From NCBI GenBank assembly GCA_944324805.1, contig CALUXS010000009.1, forward strand, positions 1-64,000: a DNA stretch of 64,000 nt, given 5' to 3'. Source of the stretch: an uncultured Acholeplasmatales bacterium. Its GTDB lineage: Bacteria > Bacillota_I > Bacilli_A > Acholeplasmatales > Anaeroplasmataceae. Below, one piece after another: positions 7,451 through 16,585 of the stretch; position 1 is the stretch's first letter; each line of letters begins with the position of its first letter. The notes below the pieces were generated by a model that saw only the letters and a list, made by a program, of their open reading frames with translations, searched no databases and was not told where the DNA came from. The position numbers and the translations under genes were made by a program.

Positions 7451-9634
7451 ATGGATAATGTAACTTACAAGGATTTATTCGCTAAAATCTCTACATATAT
7501 CCATAATCTTAATGATCAAGAGAGGATATATAGAGCATATTTATTAGCTGATGAAAAGCATAAAGGACAAATGAGAAAATCAGGAGATCCTTATATATCT
7601 CATCCTCTTCATGTTGCAATAATTTTAGCTGAGCTACATGTAGGGCCTGATACAATTATTGCCGGATTGTTACACGATGTTGTTGAAGATACAGACACTG
7701 TTTTAGATCAAATTGCCGAGCTTTTTGGTGATGATGTAGCTGGAATGGTTGATGGTGTTACTAAATTAACTAAGATGAAGTTTACTTCATTAGAACAGAA
7801 ACAGGCTGAAAATCATCAAAAAATGTTACTTGCTATGGGAAAAGATATTCGTGTTATTGTTGTTAAACTAGCAGATAGACTTCATAATATAAGAACAATT
7901 GATGCCCAGTCAGAAGAAAAAAGAGCTCGTATTTGTAGAGAGACTCTAGAAATTTATGCTCCTCTTGCGCATAGATTAGGTATGTTCAAAATTAAGGCTG
8001 AACTAGAAGATAGATCGCTTAGATATACTGATCCTGAAATGTTCAAGAAAATAGAGGCTGATATTTCTGAAAATACATCGGCTCGTTTAGAAAATATAGA
8101 TCATATCATAGATCAAATAAGAGAATATTTAAAAGAAGAAAAGGTGTCAAATTTTAATATAAAAGGCCGAGTAAAAAATATTTATTCAATTTATAAAAAA
8201 ATGATAAATCAACACAAAGATTTTGAAGATATTTATGATGTTCTCGCTATTAGAATTATTGTCGATACAATTGATAATTGCTATAGAGTATTAGGAATAA
8301 TACATGCGAATTATACACCTGTTCCAAAAAGATTTAAGGATTACATAGCTGTTCCAAAACCAAATATGTATCAGTCACTTCATACTACTGTTATCTCTAG
8401 TGATGGACTTACTTTTGAGGTTCAAATTAGAACAAAAGAAATGGATGATGTAGCCGAATTAGGTATTGCTGCTCATTGGGCATACAAAGAAAATGTCGCT
8501 TATTCAAAAGAAAAAGAGCAATTTGAAATCGCTCAAAAATTAAAGTGGTATGCAGACTTATTAAAATTCAATGAAGAAGATAGCGAAGAAGCTGATGCTA
8601 AAACATTTGTTGATAGTATTAGAAAGGATATATTGACAACTAGTGTTTATGTTTATACTCCGACAGGTGATGTTATTGACCTTCCAAAAGGAGCAACACC
8701 ACTTGATTTAGCCTATAAGATTCATACTGAGCTTGGTAATACCATGGTGGGAGCTATCGTAAATAAACATATTGTCCCAATTGATTATGAATTACAAAAT
8801 GGTGATATTGTTTCTATTAGAACAAATAAGAATTCATCGGGACCAAATATAAGATGGTTGAATATAGCAAAAACAACTCATGCAAGACATAAAATAAAAA
8901 GTTTTTTGAATAAGTTGAATCGCGATGTGCTATATGATTCAGGTAAGAAGATAGTTGAAGAAGAATTCCAATCTCAAAAGATATTCTCATATGATTTGAA
9001 AGATGATTTTGTAAGTGAATGTTTTGGTAAAAATAATATAAATACTGTTGCTGATTTGTATGTTGAGATTGCTAAAGGAACACTTAGTGAGAAAACAGTT
9101 GTAAATAAATACATTGGAATAGCTAAACATGATAAAGAATCGATAATACAAAAATCGATTGATAAAGCAAATAAAATGTTGCAAAGTTCCTCTGAAACAG
9201 GCATTGTAGTTGAAGGATTAAAAAATCCACAATTAAAACTTGCAGTTTGCTGTAACCCTGTTCCAGGAGATCCAATAGTAGGTTATGTTACAAAGGGAAG
9301 TGGAATAGTTGTTCATCACTCTAAATGTAGAAATATAAGAAACTTCTCGGAAGAAAGATTAATAAAATTAAATTGGGGAAATAATATTACTAGAAAATAC
9401 CCAGTTCTATTAAAGATTCAAGCTATGCAAAATGTGCAATTGCTAGGAGAAATTATGAATACCTTATCGTCATTAAATATTTCTACTAGCTCATTAAATG
9501 TAAAAAATAATCAAAATTTAGAGACTATAATTAAAATTAAAATTTTGGTTTCAAATACAATTGAATTAGAAAAAGTGTTAGCAAATCTTAACAAGATTCC
9601 AGCAATTTCTAATATTTTGAGGGATAATGTATGA
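7451..9634 (+). CDS. rel: Bifunctional (p)ppGpp synthetase/hydrolase Rel
   Basis: The stringent-response enzyme makes and destroys (p)ppGpp on starved ribosomes. The 727-residue protein has all domains in order: an HD hydrolase with intact 'HDVVEDTDT' (about 75-83), a synthetase domain with 'GRVKNIYSIYKKM', TGS domain 'VYVYTPTGDVIDLPKGATP' (about 397-415), a zinc-finger/RIS region 'CCNPVPGDPIVGY' with the later HHSKC, and a C-terminal ACT domain (about 655-727). Intact HD and synthetase motifs predict a bifunctional enzyme. Ribosome site AAGGAGG precedes ATG 7451. The end overlaps dtd by four bases, and the stop is TGA. Confidence 0.97.
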   Translation: MDNVTYKDLFAKISTYIHNLNDQERIYRAYLLADEKHKGQMRKSGDPYISHPLHVAIILAELHVGPDTIIAGLLHDVVEDTDTVLDQIAELFGDDVAGMVDGVTKLTKMKFTSLEQKQAENHQKMLLAMGKDIRVIVVKLADRLHNIRTIDAQSEEKRARICRETLEIYAPLAHRLGMFKIKAELEDRSLRYTDPEMFKKIEADISENTSARLENIDHIIDQIREYLKEEKVSNFNIKGRVKNIYSIYKKMINQHKDFEDIYDVLAIRIIVDTIDNCYRVLGIIHANYTPVPKRFKDYIAVPKPNMYQSLHTTVISSDGLTFEVQIRTKEMDDVAELGIAAHWAYKENVAYSKEKEQFEIAQKLKWYADLLKFNEEDSEEADAKTFVDSIRKDILTTSVYVYTPTGDVIDLPKGATPLDLAYKIHTELGNTMVGAIVNKHIVPIDYELQNGDIVSIRTNKNSSGPNIRWLNIAKTTHARHKIKSFLNKLNRDVLYDSGKKIVEEEFQSQKIFSYDLKDDFVSECFGKNNINTVADLYVEIAKGTLSEKTVVNKYIGIAKHDKESIIQKSIDKANKMLQSSSETGIVVEGLKNPQLKLAVCCNPVPGDPIVGYVTKGSGIVVHHSKCRNIRNFSEERLIKLNWGNNITRKYPVLLKIQAMQNVQLLGEIMNTLSSLNISTSSLNVKNNQNLETIIKIKILVSNTIELEKVLANLNKIPAISNILRDNV

Positions 9635-10080
9635 GAATAGTTGTACAAAGGGTTAAAGATGCTAGTTGCATCGTAAATGGAAATTTGATTAGTTCTATAA
9701 AACATGGTTTATTATTATATATTGGTTTTCAAGCAGGAGATGAAAACTTAGATTTAGACTATTTTGCAAAAAAAATATATAAACTTAGAATTTTTGAAGA
9801 TCAATCAGGAAAAATGAATAGAAATTTAACAGATATTGATGGTGAAATACTTGCTATTTCACAATTTACCTTATATGGAGATGTACGAGATGGTAATAGA
9901 CCATCTTTTACAAAAGCAATGTCCTTTATACCTGCAAATGAATTATATTTAGATTTTGTAGAAAAACTTAATGCTCTTGTTCCTACAAAAAAAGGTATAT
10001 TCGGTGCTGACATGAAAATAAATTATATTAATGATGGTCCTGTGACTTTAATAATTGATTCAAATGATTTTTCACACTAA
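9631..10080 (+). CDS. dtd: D-aminoacyl-tRNA deacylase
   Basis: Dtd removes D-amino acids, and glycine mischarged on tRNA-Ala, from tRNA. The 149-residue protein starts 'MRIVVQRVKDASC' and has both signature motifs of the DTD fold: 'SQFTLYGD' in the middle and the C-terminal 'NDGPVTLIID' Gly-Pro motif that excludes L-aminoacyl substrates. Length is normal. It overlaps rel through ATGA and is the third gene of the apt operon. The next gene follows after 14 bases and may also belong to this transcript. Confidence 0.96.
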   Translation: MRIVVQRVKDASCIVNGNLISSIKHGLLLYIGFQAGDENLDLDYFAKKIYKLRIFEDQSGKMNRNLTDIDGEILAISQFTLYGDVRDGNRPSFTKAMSFIPANELYLDFVEKLNALVPTKKGIFGADMKINYINDGPVTLIIDSNDFSH

Positions 10081-10094
10081 GAGGAGGGATTTAT

Positions 10095-11375
10095 ATGAAT
10101 GCTTGTTTCAAATTTTTGGGAAAAAATTATGATAATGAAAGAGAATTAGCAAAGGCATTAGCTGATAATTATGCAGATGCATTAAATTATGTTTTCACAG
10201 AAGAATTCTTGAATTGTTTTTCAGATACTTATTTACGAGGACGCGTAGTTGCTGAATTAAGACGTTGCCGCTATGCAGAATCAGCTTTAGCTATGATTAT
10301 ATATCTTTTGAATCCTGAATTGGGTTTATGCGTTAAAGGCAAATTTTTCATGAGCCTAAAAGATTTGGCTACATATATGTATTATAATTCACAAGAAGAA
10401 AATCTAACTATAGTGCATTTGTTCTTAGACCATGCAATAACTCATACTCTAGCATTGGCTGAATTAGAAAATATTAAACTAAAAAAAGATATAGTTTATG
10501 TCGAAGATCACATTGAAGATCCAGCCATTTATGAATATTTTATTGATTTATTTGATGTTCGCTTCAAACAAACTGATGCTCATGGTTTAACAAAATTTGA
10601 TTACTTCCTATATGGAATTTCAAATAAAAAAGATAAATTTCAAGCATTTTTAGAATTGTTAGATGATTCTAGTTTCAAGTCATCACTTTATTCAACATTT
10701 GGTATTTCATATATTTTATCTATATATGAGAAACCAGATTATCCTTATGTGATTTTCAATCTTTTGAAGGAAAAAACCACAATGGAATTAGATAGTTTTA
10801 CTGGTAATGGAGTACACGTTTGGATATTGTCACATATTAAAAATTATAAATATTATGGTGTCGCTAGAAAAATAAAATCAAAAATGAAAAAATTGTATAA
10901 GCTTCATAAAAAAACACAGTTATTTGATGAAAGACTAAATAATTCATCACGTTGTTATGAATTATACAAGTGCTTTACTGATGCTTATGAATATGGTTTT
11001 ATATCTGCCATCGAAGATAATTATGCTATTAATTATCAAGGATACAAAAATAAAGCACCATTAGCTTATTTAACAGATTTAAAATTACCAATAGAAAATT
11101 ATAATTTTATAGAAAAATTAGTATTTAATCGTAAAGATAAAAAAAGTGCTGCTAAAATTTTGAAAAAAAGGCTAAGTTTACTTGATAATATGGAAGTTGA
11201 ATTACCTATTGTTGAAAAAAACACTCTGACTAAGGAAGAGGAAGCACAAAAGAAAGAACAAGAAAAATTAGATAAATCCCTAAAGCAGTTAGAAGAAACT
11301 AGAGCTAAGATTGCTGCTAAAAAAGAAAAGTTAAATAAAAAATATGGTGTGAATCAAGTAAATAATATAGAATAA
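10095..11375 (+). CDS. Hypothetical protein with coiled-coil tail
   Basis: A 426-residue soluble protein I cannot assign. The N-terminus 'FLGKNYDNERELAKALADNY' is echoed near residue 80 by 'GKFFMSLKDLATYMYY', which looks like a duplicated helical module of the form G-K-x-F/Y...L-A-x-x-Y/M. The middle is helical with many aromatic residues. The last 50 residues are a Lys/Glu/Gln coiled coil ('KEEEAQKKEQEKLDKSLKQL'). Ribosome site GAGGAGGG supports ATG 10095. It closes the apt-rel-dtd run and is followed by a terminator, so it may be co-expressed with the stringent-response gene. Confidence 0.65.
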   Translation: MNACFKFLGKNYDNERELAKALADNYADALNYVFTEEFLNCFSDTYLRGRVVAELRRCRYAESALAMIIYLLNPELGLCVKGKFFMSLKDLATYMYYNSQEENLTIVHLFLDHAITHTLALAELENIKLKKDIVYVEDHIEDPAIYEYFIDLFDVRFKQTDAHGLTKFDYFLYGISNKKDKFQAFLELLDDSSFKSSLYSTFGISYILSIYEKPDYPYVIFNLLKEKTTMELDSFTGNGVHVWILSHIKNYKYYGVARKIKSKMKKLYKLHKKTQLFDERLNNSSRCYELYKCFTDAYEYGFISAIEDNYAINYQGYKNKAPLAYLTDLKLPIENYNFIEKLVFNRKDKKSAAKILKKRLSLLDNMEVELPIVEKNTLTKEEEAQKKEQEKLDKSLKQLEETRAKIAAKKEKLNKKYGVNQVNNIE

Positions 11376-11377
11376 AT

Positions 11378-11408
11378 AAAAATGGAATATTTTGATATTC
11401 CATTTTTC
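11378..11408 (+). terminator. Terminator of the apt-rel-dtd unit
   Basis: AAAATGGAATAT-TTTG-ATATTCCATTTTT hairpin, 12-bp stem ending in a T run. Confidence 0.85.
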
Positions 11409-11425
11409 TAAGAATAGAGGTTTTT

Positions 11426-12739
11426 ATGAAAAAAATATATTTAGTTAGTTTAGGTTGTGCTAAAAATCGTGTTGATAGTGAAATGATTTTAGGACTATTA
11501 GAAAAAAATAAATATGAGCTTGTTGATAATCCGGAAGAGGCAGATATCCTATTACTAAATACTTGTGCCTTTATTGAAAGTGCACGTAAAGAGGCAATAG
11601 AAAACATTTTAGATTTATCTTCATACAAGGATTCTAATAAAAAACTTATAGTCTGTGGTTGTTTACCACAAAGATATTACGAAGAACTAGGCCCTGTTTT
11701 GCCAGAAGTAGATAGATTTATCAAAATTGATGAATATGGAGATATTGCAAAAATATTTTCAAATGTATTAAAAAGTGATATTAATGGTCAAATATCACCT
11801 TTAAATAAGCATATTTCAACACCTAATTATATGAGATATGTTAAAATATCAGAGGGTTGCTTAAATAGATGTGCATTTTGTGCAATTCCTTTGATTAGAG
11901 GTAGATTAAAAAGTAGAACTATTGAATCTATTTATGATGAAGTTTTAGATAGTGTAAAAAATGGAGCATATGAAATCAATTTGATTTCACAAGATACAAC
12001 ACGCTATGGTTTTGATTTATACAAAAAGAATGTGCTTGTTGATTTATTAAAAAAATTAGTATCTATTCCATTTGATTTCAAGATCAGATTATTATATTTA
12101 TATCCTGATATTGTTACAGATGAATTAATCGAATTCATAAAAGAAAATGATAAAGTGATGCCATACTTTGACATTCCTATTCAGCATAGTGAAGATAAAT
12201 TACTAGAGTTGATGAAACGTCGTGGTAATAGAGAATATATGATTAATTTATTTTCAAAAATTAGAAAGGAAATACCAAATGCAGTTATTAGAACTACTCT
12301 AATATTAGGCTTCCCATATGAAACAGAAGAAGATGTCAATAATTTATGTGATTTCATTAAGCAAGTTAAATTTGATAGATTAGGTGCTTTTACTTTTAGT
12401 TGCGAAGAGGGTACTTTAGCTGAGACATATCCACAAATAATATCAGAAGATGAAAAAAATCGTAGATATGAAAAAGTAATGGAAGTACAAGAAAACATTT
12501 CTTTATCACTTATGAAAAATAATTTAGGTAAGGAAGTAGAATGCTTTATTGTAGGGTATGATGAAGAGCAATTTATGTATGTTGCTAGAAATTATGCATT
12601 TGCACCAGATGATATTGATGGTGTAATTTATGTTGCTGCTAAGCAAGAACATAATTTAGGTGATAGAATTACTGTAAAATTATTAGATTGTGACTCATAC
12701 ACATATACTGCTGAGGAAGTGATGAACTATGAAGCTTAA
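11426..12739 (+). CDS. rimO: Ribosomal protein uS12 methylthiotransferase RimO
   Basis: RimO adds a methylthio group to an Asp of ribosomal protein S12 by radical-SAM chemistry. The 437-residue protein has the UPF0004 domain with three cluster cysteines (C11 in 'GCAKNRVDSE', C47 in 'LNTCAF', and C77/C79 in 'CGCLPQ'), the radical-SAM CxxxCxxC (C145, C149, C152 in 'GCLNRCAFCAIP'), and a C-terminal TRAM domain. 'GCAKNRVDSE' and the S12-type spacing favour RimO over the tRNA enzyme MiaB. GAGG precedes ATG 11426. The end overlaps trmL by 11 bases. Confidence 0.95.
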   Translation: MKKIYLVSLGCAKNRVDSEMILGLLEKNKYELVDNPEEADILLLNTCAFIESARKEAIENILDLSSYKDSNKKLIVCGCLPQRYYEELGPVLPEVDRFIKIDEYGDIAKIFSNVLKSDINGQISPLNKHISTPNYMRYVKISEGCLNRCAFCAIPLIRGRLKSRTIESIYDEVLDSVKNGAYEINLISQDTTRYGFDLYKKNVLVDLLKKLVSIPFDFKIRLLYLYPDIVTDELIEFIKENDKVMPYFDIPIQHSEDKLLELMKRRGNREYMINLFSKIRKEIPNAVIRTTLILGFPYETEEDVNNLCDFIKQVKFDRLGAFTFSCEEGTLAETYPQIISEDEKNRRYEKVMEVQENISLSLMKNNLGKEVECFIVGYDEEQFMYVARNYAFAPDDIDGVIYVAAKQEHNLGDRITVKLLDCDSYTYTAEEVMNYEA

Positions 12740-13256
12740 TGTAGTTTTATTTGAACCTGAAATCCCACAAAACACGGGTAATATTATGCGAAGTTGCGTT
12801 GGATTTCATGCAAAACTTCATTTAATAAAACCTTATGGATTTGCTTTAGATGAAAAACATTTAAGAAGAGCACGATTAGATTATTTTAAATATTTAGAGT
12901 ATGAAGAGTATGATAGTCTAGATGATTTTTTAAGTAAAAACAAAGGTGATTTTTATATATTGACGCGTTATGGACATCAAAGTCCAGCAAAGATTGATTT
13001 TAATTCTGCTAAGAATGATGTTTATTTAATTTTTGGAAAAGAGTCAACAGGCTTACCATATAGCTTTATAAAAAGTCATCTAGATTCTAGTTATAGAATA
13101 CCAACTACAGATAAAGTAAGGAGTTTAAATTTATCTAATTGCGTTGCAATTATGCTTTTCTTGGCATCAAGTCAAATTCCCGATAAAGAATTAATTGGTC
13201 ATGAACCAGATTCATTAAAGGGTGAATTTTTTATTGATCAATATAAGGAGATTTAA
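12729..13256 (+). CDS. trmL: tRNA (cytidine(34)/uridine(34)-2'-O)-methyltransferase TrmL
   Basis: TrmL methylates the wobble ribose of leucine tRNAs. The 175-residue SPOUT-class protein starts 'NVVLFEPEIPQNTGNIMR', the family signature, and has the knot motifs 'YLIFGKESTGLP' and 'SLNLSNCVAIML'. It lies in an operon with rimO (11-base overlap) and the flavoprotein gene that follows after one base. All three act on translation or redox state, but a shared purpose is only inferred. Confidence 0.95.
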   Translation: MKLNVVLFEPEIPQNTGNIMRSCVGFHAKLHLIKPYGFALDEKHLRRARLDYFKYLEYEEYDSLDDFLSKNKGDFYILTRYGHQSPAKIDFNSAKNDVYLIFGKESTGLPYSFIKSHLDSSYRIPTTDKVRSLNLSNCVAIMLFLASSQIPDKELIGHEPDSLKGEFFIDQYKEI

Positions 13257-13257
13257 T

Positions 13258-14112
13258 ATGAAAGTTTTTGATACAATTGTAATTGGTAATGGACCAGCAG
13301 GTATTTCTGCTGCTATTTATCTAAAGCGTTTTGGAAGAGATGTATTAGTAATAGGTAAAGATTTAGGAGCCTTAGAAAAAGCAGAATTAATAGAAAATTA
13401 TTATTCATTAGAGCCAATGTCTGGAAAAGAAATTGTAATGTCAGGCATAAAGCAGGCAACAAAATTAGGAGTTCTTATCAATCATGATGAGGTAATAGCA
13501 ATTGATTATCTAGCAGATGGATTTAATATTACAGCCAAAAAAGGAACATATCAATGTAAAACAATATTTATTGCTACTGGTAAAGCGAGAAATAGTTTTC
13601 CTTTAGCAAAAAAATATGATGGTAAAGGAATCTCTTATTGTGCAACATGCGATGGTTTTTTCTATAAGAATAAAAATATTGCCATCGTTGGCTACAATGA
13701 ATATATGAAGCATGAATTAGAAGCTTTATTACCACTAGCTTCTACTATTACAGTTTACACAAATGGGAATCAATTAGAAGTAAAATTACCGGAAAATGTT
13801 AATTTGAATGAAGAACCTATAGTTGAGCTAATTGGCTCAGATAGATTTGAGGGTATAAGAACTGAAAGTGAAACAAGAATGTTTGATGGATGTTTTATTG
13901 CCCTAGGTAGTGCAAATGCATTCACTTTAGCTAAACACTTAGGACTAGAGATAAAAGAAAATAACTTAGTGGTAGATAATAATTACATGACTAATATTCC
14001 AGGAATTTTCGCAGGTGGAGATGTAATTGGTGGCGTATTACAAATAATCAAGGCTGCATCAGATGGTGCCCAAGCAGGGTATTCAATTAATAAATGGTTA
14101 AGAGATAATTAA
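13258..14112 (+). CDS. Thioredoxin-reductase-like flavoprotein lacking the NADPH motif
   Basis: The 284-residue protein has the TrxB layout: FAD-binding 'GNGPAGISAAIYLKRFG' (residues 10-26), redox CxxC (C128-A-T-C131, followed by DG as in TrxB), and the second FAD motif 'GIFAGGDVIGG'. The central NADPH domain is different. Where TrxB has GGGDSAVEEA there is 'GYNEYMKHEL' (145-154), and the HRR motif that holds the NADP phosphate is absent. Known families with this pattern are the ferredoxin-dependent and flavin-type thioredoxin reductases of clostridia and related bacteria, so reduced ferredoxin is a likelier donor than NADPH. ATG 13258 is chosen for its AAGGAG site; an upstream GTG has none. 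No thioredoxin gene is nearby. Confidence 0.8.
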   Translation: MKVFDTIVIGNGPAGISAAIYLKRFGRDVLVIGKDLGALEKAELIENYYSLEPMSGKEIVMSGIKQATKLGVLINHDEVIAIDYLADGFNITAKKGTYQCKTIFIATGKARNSFPLAKKYDGKGISYCATCDGFFYKNKNIAIVGYNEYMKHELEALLPLASTITVYTNGNQLEVKLPENVNLNEEPIVELIGSDRFEGIRTESETRMFDGCFIALGSANAFTLAKHLGLEIKENNLVVDNNYMTNIPGIFAGGDVIGGVLQIIKAASDGAQAGYSINKWLRDN

Positions 14113-14167
14113 AAGGTCTTTATTTAATATCGAAAATGTGCTAAAATAATTTGAGGTGATTTCGATT

Positions 14168-14704
14168 ATGAATATATGGCATTCTATTGATGACGATAGA
14201 ATAAATACTGAGGATTTCATTGTTTGTGTGGAAATTCCAAAAGGAAGCAAGAAAAAATATGAGTTAGATAAAGAGACAGGTTTAATAATTTTAGATAGAA
14301 TCTTGTATACTTCAACTCATTATCCAGCTAACTATGGTTTTATACCTAGAACATACTCTCAAGATCATGATCCTCTTGATGCATTAGTACTATGTAGTGA
14401 GGTATTAGATCCATTAGTATTAGTTAGATGCTACCCAATCGGAGTAGTAAAGATGATTGATAATGATGAAGTTGATGAGAAAATAATTGCTATTCCATTT
14501 GGAGATCCTTCATTAAATATGTATAAGGATATTTCAGAGCTTCCTGATCACCAATTCAATGAAATTAAGCATTTTTTTACAGTCTACAAACAATTAGAAG
14601 ACAAAGAAACTTCAGTATTTGAAGTTTTAGGACGTGAAGCAGCTATAGCAACTATTGAAGATGCTATTGAGGCTTATAATGAATTGTATATTACAAGAAA
14701 TTAA
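14168..14704 (+). CDS. ppa: Inorganic pyrophosphatase (soluble, type I)
   Basis: Hydrolyses pyrophosphate made in biosynthesis. The 178-residue protein has the type I core: 'VEIPKGSKKKYELDKETG', 'YPANYGFIPRTY', and the metal site 'DHDPLDALVL' (DxDPxD), with 'DDKD'-like regions reduced to 'MIDNDEVDEKIIAIP'. ATG 14168 is used because GAGGTGAT (14153-14160) is the ribosome site; the GTG inside it is not a likely start. Type I enzymes are less usual than the DHH type II in Bacillus but occur widely in Erysipelotrichia-like and Mollicute relatives. Confidence 0.93.
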   Translation: MNIWHSIDDDRINTEDFIVCVEIPKGSKKKYELDKETGLIILDRILYTSTHYPANYGFIPRTYSQDHDPLDALVLCSEVLDPLVLVRCYPIGVVKMIDNDEVDEKIIAIPFGDPSLNMYKDISELPDHQFNEIKHFFTVYKQLEDKETSVFEVLGREAAIATIEDAIEAYNELYITRN

Positions 14705-14724
14705 TATTTAAAGGAGAGATTAAC

Positions 14725-15825
14725 GTGGCATTGACCGCTGGTATTGTTGGTTTACCTAACGTTGGTAAATCTACACTTTTTAATGCAATTACTAAGGCAG
14801 GTGCCTTAGCTGCGAATTATCCATTCGCTACCATAGAACCTAATGTTGGTATGGTAGAAGTACCAGATGAGAGATTGTGGGTACTAAGTAAAATGTATAA
14901 CCCTAAAAAAACAACTCCTGCAGTATGTGAGTTTACAGATATTGCTGGACTCGTTAAGGGAGCCTCAAAAGGTGAAGGACTTGGAAATCAATTTTTGGCA
15001 AATATCCGTAATTGTGATGCGATTTTACAAGTTGTTCGTTGTTTTGAAGATGGTAATATTACGCACGTAGAAGGTAGTGTAGATCCAATTCGAGATGCTG
15101 GAATAATTAATCTAGAATTAATTTTAGCTGACTTAGAGGTAATAAATAAAAGAATACCAAAAATTGAAAAAAAAGCACAAGCTAAGACAGATGATGCACC
15201 TTATGAATTTGCATTATTAAAGAAAATAGAGGCACATTTATTAGCTGAAAAACCTGTTAGAACATTAGATTTTGATGAAACAGAACTAAAGTATTTAAAA
15301 AATTATGGTTTTTTAACTGCAAAACCTTTTATGTATGTTGCAAACATTTCTGATAAATGCTTAAGTAATCCTGAAACTGATCCGCTTTATAAAAAATTTT
15401 TAGAGTTTGCGCGAGGCGAAGGAAGTAAAGTTTGCCCTATAAGCGCCGAAATTGAAAGTGAACTTGTAATGCTAGATAATGAGGATAGAGAATTATTTTT
15501 AGCAGATTTAGGAATAACTGAACCTGGCTTAAATCGACTAATAAAGGATACATATGATTTACTAGGATATGCTACATACTTTACAACTGGTCCTGATGAA
15601 TGTCGTGCATGGACATTTAAGAAGGGAATGAAAGCTCCTGAATGTGCTGGTATTATCCATAGTGACTTTGAGCGCGGTTTTATTAGAGCTGAAACAGTTA
15701 GTTATAATGATTTAGTGGAATCAGGTTCTGCACTTCAAGCACGTGAGAAAGGTTTAGTACGTCAAGAAGGCAAAGATTATGTCGTTCAAGATGGAGATAT
15801 TCTATTATTTAAATTTAATGTTTAG
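14725..15825 (+). CDS. ychF: Obg-family ATPase YchF (redox-regulated)
   Basis: YchF is a universally conserved Obg-family P-loop protein that prefers ATP. The 366-residue protein has G1 'GLPNVGKSTLFNAIT', G3 'DIAGLVKGAS', an altered G4 'NISD' in place of NKxD (the reason for ATP preference), a coiled-coil insertion, and a C-terminal TGS domain. The start is GTG 14725 after AAGGAGAG. Length is normal. It follows ppa by 20 bases and ends at a terminator. Confidence 0.96.
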   Translation: MALTAGIVGLPNVGKSTLFNAITKAGALAANYPFATIEPNVGMVEVPDERLWVLSKMYNPKKTTPAVCEFTDIAGLVKGASKGEGLGNQFLANIRNCDAILQVVRCFEDGNITHVEGSVDPIRDAGIINLELILADLEVINKRIPKIEKKAQAKTDDAPYEFALLKKIEAHLLAEKPVRTLDFDETELKYLKNYGFLTAKPFMYVANISDKCLSNPETDPLYKKFLEFARGEGSKVCPISAEIESELVMLDNEDRELFLADLGITEPGLNRLIKDTYDLLGYATYFTTGPDECRAWTFKKGMKAPECAGIIHSDFERGFIRAETVSYNDLVESGSALQAREKGLVRQEGKDYVVQDGDILLFKFNV

Positions 15826-15830
15826 TATAA

Positions 15831-15856
15831 ATGCTGCAATTAGCAGCATTTTTTTA
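15831..15856 (+). terminator. Terminator after ychF
   Basis: ATGCTGC-AATTA-GCAGCAT followed by seven T residues. Confidence 0.9.
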
Positions 15857-15902
15857 TGAAAGAAGAATGAAAGTTTTTATTTACTTTTACTAAAATAAGT
15901 AA

Positions 15903-15959
15903 TATAATATTAACCGCTTACGGGGACTCAAAAAGAGCCTCAAAAGAAAGGAAAAGTAT
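15903..15959 (+). promoter_or_regulatory. -10 box and structured leader of ECF S-subunit gene
   Basis: TATAAT at 15903-15908 gives a leader of about 45 bases. In it, GGGACTC (15923-15929) and GAGCCTC (15935-15941) can pair around AAAAA with one A-C mismatch, followed by an A-rich stretch and the ribosome site AAAGGAAAAG. The layout (small hairpin, A-rich tail, ribosome site) recalls small translational riboswitches, but I cannot match it to a known class. Confidence 0.35.
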
Positions 15960-16580
15960 ATGAAAAATAGTTTTAGAATTAAAAAAATGGTTGGAGTAGC
16001 AATTTTGACTGCATTAGTAGTTGTGCTTCAGTTATTATCACTTGTGATAAAATTCGGCCCATTCTCTGCTACTTTAGCTTTAGTACCAATTGTTTTAGGT
16101 GCTATTTTATATGGACCAGGAGTTGGCTTATTTTTAGGCTTTGCTATGGGACTTGTTACTTTATTTGATGCTGCGGCATTTATGGCAGTTGATGTTGTTG
16201 CAACAGTTTTTGTTTGTTTATTGAAAGCTTCAATGGCTGGTTTAGTTTCAGGCTTGATATTTAAAGGACTAAAAAACGTTAATTTTGTTTTAGCAATTGT
16301 TCTAGCAGCTATCTCAGCACCTATTGTTAATACAGGTATTTTCGTAATAGGATGTTACTTATTTTTCTTTGAAACAATCAAAAAATGGGCAGGTGGCGGC
16401 AGTATTGAAGCTACAAAATACTTATTTTTAACAATGTTAGGTATTAATTTTATAATAGAATTTTCATTAAACTCTGTAATATCTCCTGCATTGACATATG
16501 TGGTTAAGATTGTTTCAAAAAATCATAACTTAGGCTTTGCTTATGATTTTTCACAAATTGTTGAAAGTAATAGAGGATAA
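15960..16580 (+). CDS. ECF transporter S component, probably for pantothenate
   Basis: S components bind a vitamin or cofactor precursor and work with the shared EcfA/A'/T energising module. The 206-residue protein has about six membrane helices, the N-terminal basic start, and the stretch 'GVAILTALVVVLQLLS' typical of the S-component family. It is five bases upstream of coaX, the pantothenate kinase gene, so pantothenate (PanT-like) is the best inferred substrate; the sequence alone does not prove it. The EcfAAT genes are not in the window. Confidence 0.85.
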   Translation: MKNSFRIKKMVGVAILTALVVVLQLLSLVIKFGPFSATLALVPIVLGAILYGPGVGLFLGFAMGLVTLFDAAAFMAVDVVATVFVCLLKASMAGLVSGLIFKGLKNVNFVLAIVLAAISAPIVNTGIFVIGCYLFFFETIKKWAGGGSIEATKYLFLTMLGINFIIEFSLNSVISPALTYVVKIVSKNHNLGFAYDFSQIVESNRG

Positions 16581-16585
16581 TATTT

